Shown: positions 5,523 through 7,053 of the stretch, one piece after another
Position numbering within the stretch: the stretch's first letter is position 1
Layout of the letters: each line of letters opens with the position of its first letter
Assembly (NCBI GenBank): GCA_005889515.1
Contig: VBHE01000079.1
Coordinates: 2,672 to 9,724, forward strand
Length of the DNA stretch: 7,053 nt
Direction of reading: 5' to 3'
Source: Chloroflexota bacterium
GTDB taxonomy: Bacteria > Chloroflexota > Dormibacteria > Aeolococcales > Aeolococcaceae
Notes under the pieces: model-generated
Told to the model about the DNA's origin: nothing
The model's database searches: none
What the model saw: only the letters and a program-made list of their open reading frames with translations
Program-made: the position numbers and the translations under genes

Positions 5523-5830
5523 TCGCCGATCCCGAGCGAGAGCTGTACCGGCGGCTCGGCGTGGAGCGTGGACCGAGCTCGCTGGTGAGCATGCGCGCGC
5601 TGCGCGCGGCGATCGCGGGCGAGGCCGCAGTGCTCAGGCGCGCCGGAGCACGATGCGCGGCGCGCTCGGACCGGTCAAGCCCACCCGCCCACCGGCGGTC
5701 GCCTCGGGCTGCCGGCGGATCTCCTGATCGCTCCCTACGGGCGGATCGCTGCGCTCAAGTACGGACAGCACGCCTACGACAGTGGACGGTCAACGAACTC
5801 CTCGATCACGCCCGTCCCGTGCCGGCATGA
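5510..5830 (+). pseudogene. Peroxiredoxin-like (AhpC/TSA) protein, broken C-terminal half
   Basis: Four consecutive frame segments rebuild the C-terminal part of a peroxiredoxin-like AhpC/TSA protein. They are RPLIADPERELYRRLGVERG plus SMRALRAAIAGEAAVL; then STMRGALGPVKPTRP; then GRLGLPADLLIAPYGRIAAL plus KYGQHAYD; then QWTVNELLDHARPVPA with its stop at 5828-5830. Relatives read continuously through ADPERxLYRxFGV, a helical insert, LPADFLIAPDGRIxAxxYGxHAxDQW and VDELLAxAR. The N-terminal half with the catalytic cysteine is missing, replaced at about 5510-5516 by the Tn3 piece. At least three indels lie near 5635, 5690 and 5780. The gene is certainly broken as shown; the family is recognised with good confidence, the subfamily is not. 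Confidence 0.72.
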
Positions 5831-5992
5831 CGCACACGCTCCTCCGGTATCGGCCCGCTCGGACCGGCAGATCGGAAACCTGCCAAAACCGCAAAGTCTC
5901 GGAACGCCGTCCCCGCCGCTACCATCCGCACCGCGGTCCACATAACGCCGTAGCCGGCGCTCTCACGGACCCGCGACACCGTCGCCGGCGGA

Positions 5993-5998
5993 AGGAGG
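5993..5998 (+). promoter_or_regulatory. Ribosome-binding site of the PPOX gene
   Basis: AGGAGG lies 7 nt before the ATG at 6006 and selects it over the second in-frame ATG at 6015, which would be 16 nt away. Confidence 0.85.
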
Positions 5999-6005
5999 GT
6001 CTCGG

Positions 6006-6431
6006 ATGCGGCAGATGAGCGTCGAGGAGCGGCGCGCCTTCCTCCTCGAGGGGACGCGCACCGCCAAGCTCGGAGTGACCCGCCGAGACGGCAGCCCGTA
6101 CGTGCTCCCAGTGTGGTCCGTGCTCGACGGCGACGACGTCGTCTTCACCACCGGCGCCGAGACGGTGCGGGGCCGGGCGCTGCGTCGCGACGGCCGGGCG
6201 TCGATCTGCGTCGACGAGGAGCGTCCCCCGTATGCCTTCGTGCGCATCAACGGCAGCGCCACACTCAGCGAGGACCTCGGCGAGATGCGCCGCTGGGCGC
6301 GCCTCATCTCGACGCGGTACATGGGCGAGGCGCTGGCCGATCGCTACACGGAGCGCAACGCGGTGCCCGGCGAGCTGCTGGTGCGGGTGACCCCGCGCCG
6401 CGTCGTCGCCGAGGCGGACGTCGTGGACTGA
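6006..6431 (+). CDS. PPOX-class F420-dependent oxidoreductase
   Basis: An intact 141-residue protein of the pyridoxamine 5'-phosphate oxidase-like split beta-barrel fold, of the small actinobacterial type (FDOR-B, Rv1155-like). Visible features are TAKLGVTRRDGSPYVLPVW at 19-37 (first barrel strands), DGDDVVFTTGAETVRGRALR at 41-60 (the cofactor phosphate-binding strand and following basic helix), ASICVDEERPPYAFVRINGS at 65-84, the helix MRRWARLISTRYMG at 94-107 and the final strand ELLVRVTPRRVVAEAD at 123-138. Relatives use the deazaflavin F420 for reductions, though members binding FMN or heme exist and the cofactor cannot be settled from sequence alone. It is cytoplasmic with no signal peptide. 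Its length and ribosome-binding site are normal and its reading frame is clean, unlike the broken genes immediately upstream, from which it is separated by 175 bp without a clear promoter. Confidence 0.92.
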   Translation: MRQMSVEERRAFLLEGTRTAKLGVTRRDGSPYVLPVWSVLDGDDVVFTTGAETVRGRALRRDGRASICVDEERPPYAFVRINGSATLSEDLGEMRRWARLISTRYMGEALADRYTERNAVPGELLVRVTPRRVVAEADVVD

Positions 6432-6449
6432 TCGGCAAGAGGCGTTGTC

Positions 6450-6788
6450 GTGGACCGTGAGAGCATGACGGGTCACATGGAAAATCGCGGCAAGGACCAC
6501 AGCCGTTCGGGTGGCTCGAGCAAGCCGGGGCGCCGGAAAACCCTCTGGGCGTCAGGCGGCCCCCCACCGGCGGCGACGAGCTGGGGATCTGCGCCGCCGC
6601 CGCGGCAGGTCGTCGAAGAGGTCATCCAGCGCATGGTCGGTGCCTTTGTCAAGGGGGGCGTCCGTCGGGCATGCCACGATACGGGAATGTCACTCGAGCT
6701 ACGGGGTTTGTCCGAGCCGCGGAGCATTGGGGACGCGAGGGATGAGTCCCAGGGGATGGCTCACACAGCGTCCGCGCGCCGGAGGTGA
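6450..6788 (+). CDS. Doubtful small basic ORF, hypothetical
   Basis: A 112-residue open frame starting at a GTG with AGAGG 7 nt before it, 18 bp after the PPOX gene. The first 50 residues are low-complexity, rich in Gly, Ser, Pro and basic residues. About residues 52-75 could form an amphipathic helix (RQVVEEVIQRMVGAFVKGG). The rest shows nothing recognisable. Third-position GC is lower than in the intact genes, and the 3' end overlaps the convergent membrane-protein remnant by 28 bp. A short minus-strand frame (6552-6677) is an equally plausible reading of the same DNA. This may well not be a gene; no function is proposed. Confidence 0.22.
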   Translation: MDRESMTGHMENRGKDHSRSGGSSKPGRRKTLWASGGPPPAATSWGSAPPPRQVVEEVIQRMVGAFVKGGVRRACHDTGMSLELRGLSEPRSIGDARDESQGMAHTASARRR

Positions 6789-7053
6789 AGCCCGAGGAGC
6801 AGCAGAGCCACGGGCAGCAACCCGGGGCTGGCGGGGCCGAGAGCGGACGGGCCGGGATCTCCGAACCCGGGAAACGGGAGCAACGCGACCGCCGCGATCA
6901 CCAGATAGGCGGTCCCGGCGAGGATGACGCCGCCTAGCGCCGGGCCAACCCGCCCACGCGCGGCTAGCGAGGGCCAACAGCTCGGGCCTGGACCGGCGCA
7001 CGGCCTCCCTCCCGCGGGCCGACCAGTCCCGGCCAGACGAGATCCAGGAGCCG
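6761..7053 (-). pseudogene. C-terminal end of a small membrane protein, apparently frameshifted, partial
   Basis: On the minus strand the frame ending with the stop at 6761-6763 reads ALGGVILAGTAYLVIAAVAL, then LPFPGFGDPGPSALGPASPG, then LLPVALLLLGLHLRRADAV. That is two hydrophobic segments joined by a Pro/Gly-rich loop, with a short basic C-terminus inside the cell. Upstream of about 6958 this frame shows no start and no sensible protein. The neighbouring frame reads SGRDWSARGREAVRRSRPEL then LALASRAWAGW and is open to the window edge. A single indel around 6945-6960 would join them into one protein entering from the right edge. No family is recognised. Alternatively the membrane part is intact and starts at an unusual codon, which seems less likely. 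Confidence 0.5.

Noticed and set aside
6552..6677. 41-codon minus-strand frame (DKGTDHALDDLFDDLP followed by an arginine-rich tail)
   Set aside because: GTG start without a ribosome-binding site; antisense to the doubtful 6450-6788 frame, and neither can be preferred from sequence alone.
6739..6750. Small hairpin GGGATGAGTCCC
   Set aside because: Only a 4-bp stem and no T tract; too weak to call a terminator for either convergent gene.
1..7053. CRISPR array, tRNA, rRNA or riboswitch
   Set aside because: No regularly spaced repeats, cloverleaf or conserved rRNA segments were seen on either strand by eye.

Overview
The window comes from a high-GC bacterium, most likely an actinomycete. The intact genes have strongly GC-biased third codon positions, and two of them belong to families typical of Actinobacteria: a PucR/CdaR-type regulator and a PPOX-fold F420-dependent oxidoreductase. 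No rRNA, tRNA or CRISPR array was seen.

Layout, left to right. Positions 1-652 are mobile-element debris. On the minus strand lies the C-terminal end of an IS-associated AAA ATPase (ExeA/TniB-like), spread over all three frames. On the plus strand lie two scrambled pieces that look like an IS6-type transposase. Positions 653-1265 hold no convincing gene but carry several short inverted repeats upstream of the first intact gene. Positions 1266-3712 are a translationally coupled pair with an ATGA overlap: a MEDS-domain sensor protein, then a PucR/CdaR-family transcriptional regulator whose N-terminus carries a perfect 18-bp tandem duplication. An AGGAGG motif overlaps the regulator's stop codon and a hairpin follows. 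Positions 3899-4852 encode an intact MOSC-domain protein with the N-terminal beta-barrel.

Positions 5039-5830 are a second graveyard in which three unrelated broken genes abut with almost no spacer: the N-terminal part of an IS630-type transposase, about 120 bp of a Tn3-family TnpA, and the C-terminal half of a peroxiredoxin-like (AhpC/TSA) protein with several frameshifts. Positions 6006-6431 encode an intact small PPOX-class F420-dependent oxidoreductase with a strong ribosome-binding site. The right end holds a doubtful small basic ORF and, on the minus strand, the frameshifted C-terminal end of a small membrane protein that runs off the window.

Functionally, the MEDS and PucR genes look like one sensory switch. 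MEDS domains are ligand-sensing modules known from DcmR-type regulators, and PucR proteins use a C-terminal helix-turn-helix to control catabolic or stress genes. The MOSC protein (Moco-sulfurase C-terminal fold, sulfur or N-hydroxyl chemistry) lies downstream on the same strand and may or may not be cotranscribed. The whole block lies between transposon remnants, which suggests an accessory or rearranged region. The most interesting items are the MEDS-PucR pair with its repeats, and the sharply joined IS630/Tn3/peroxiredoxin mosaic.
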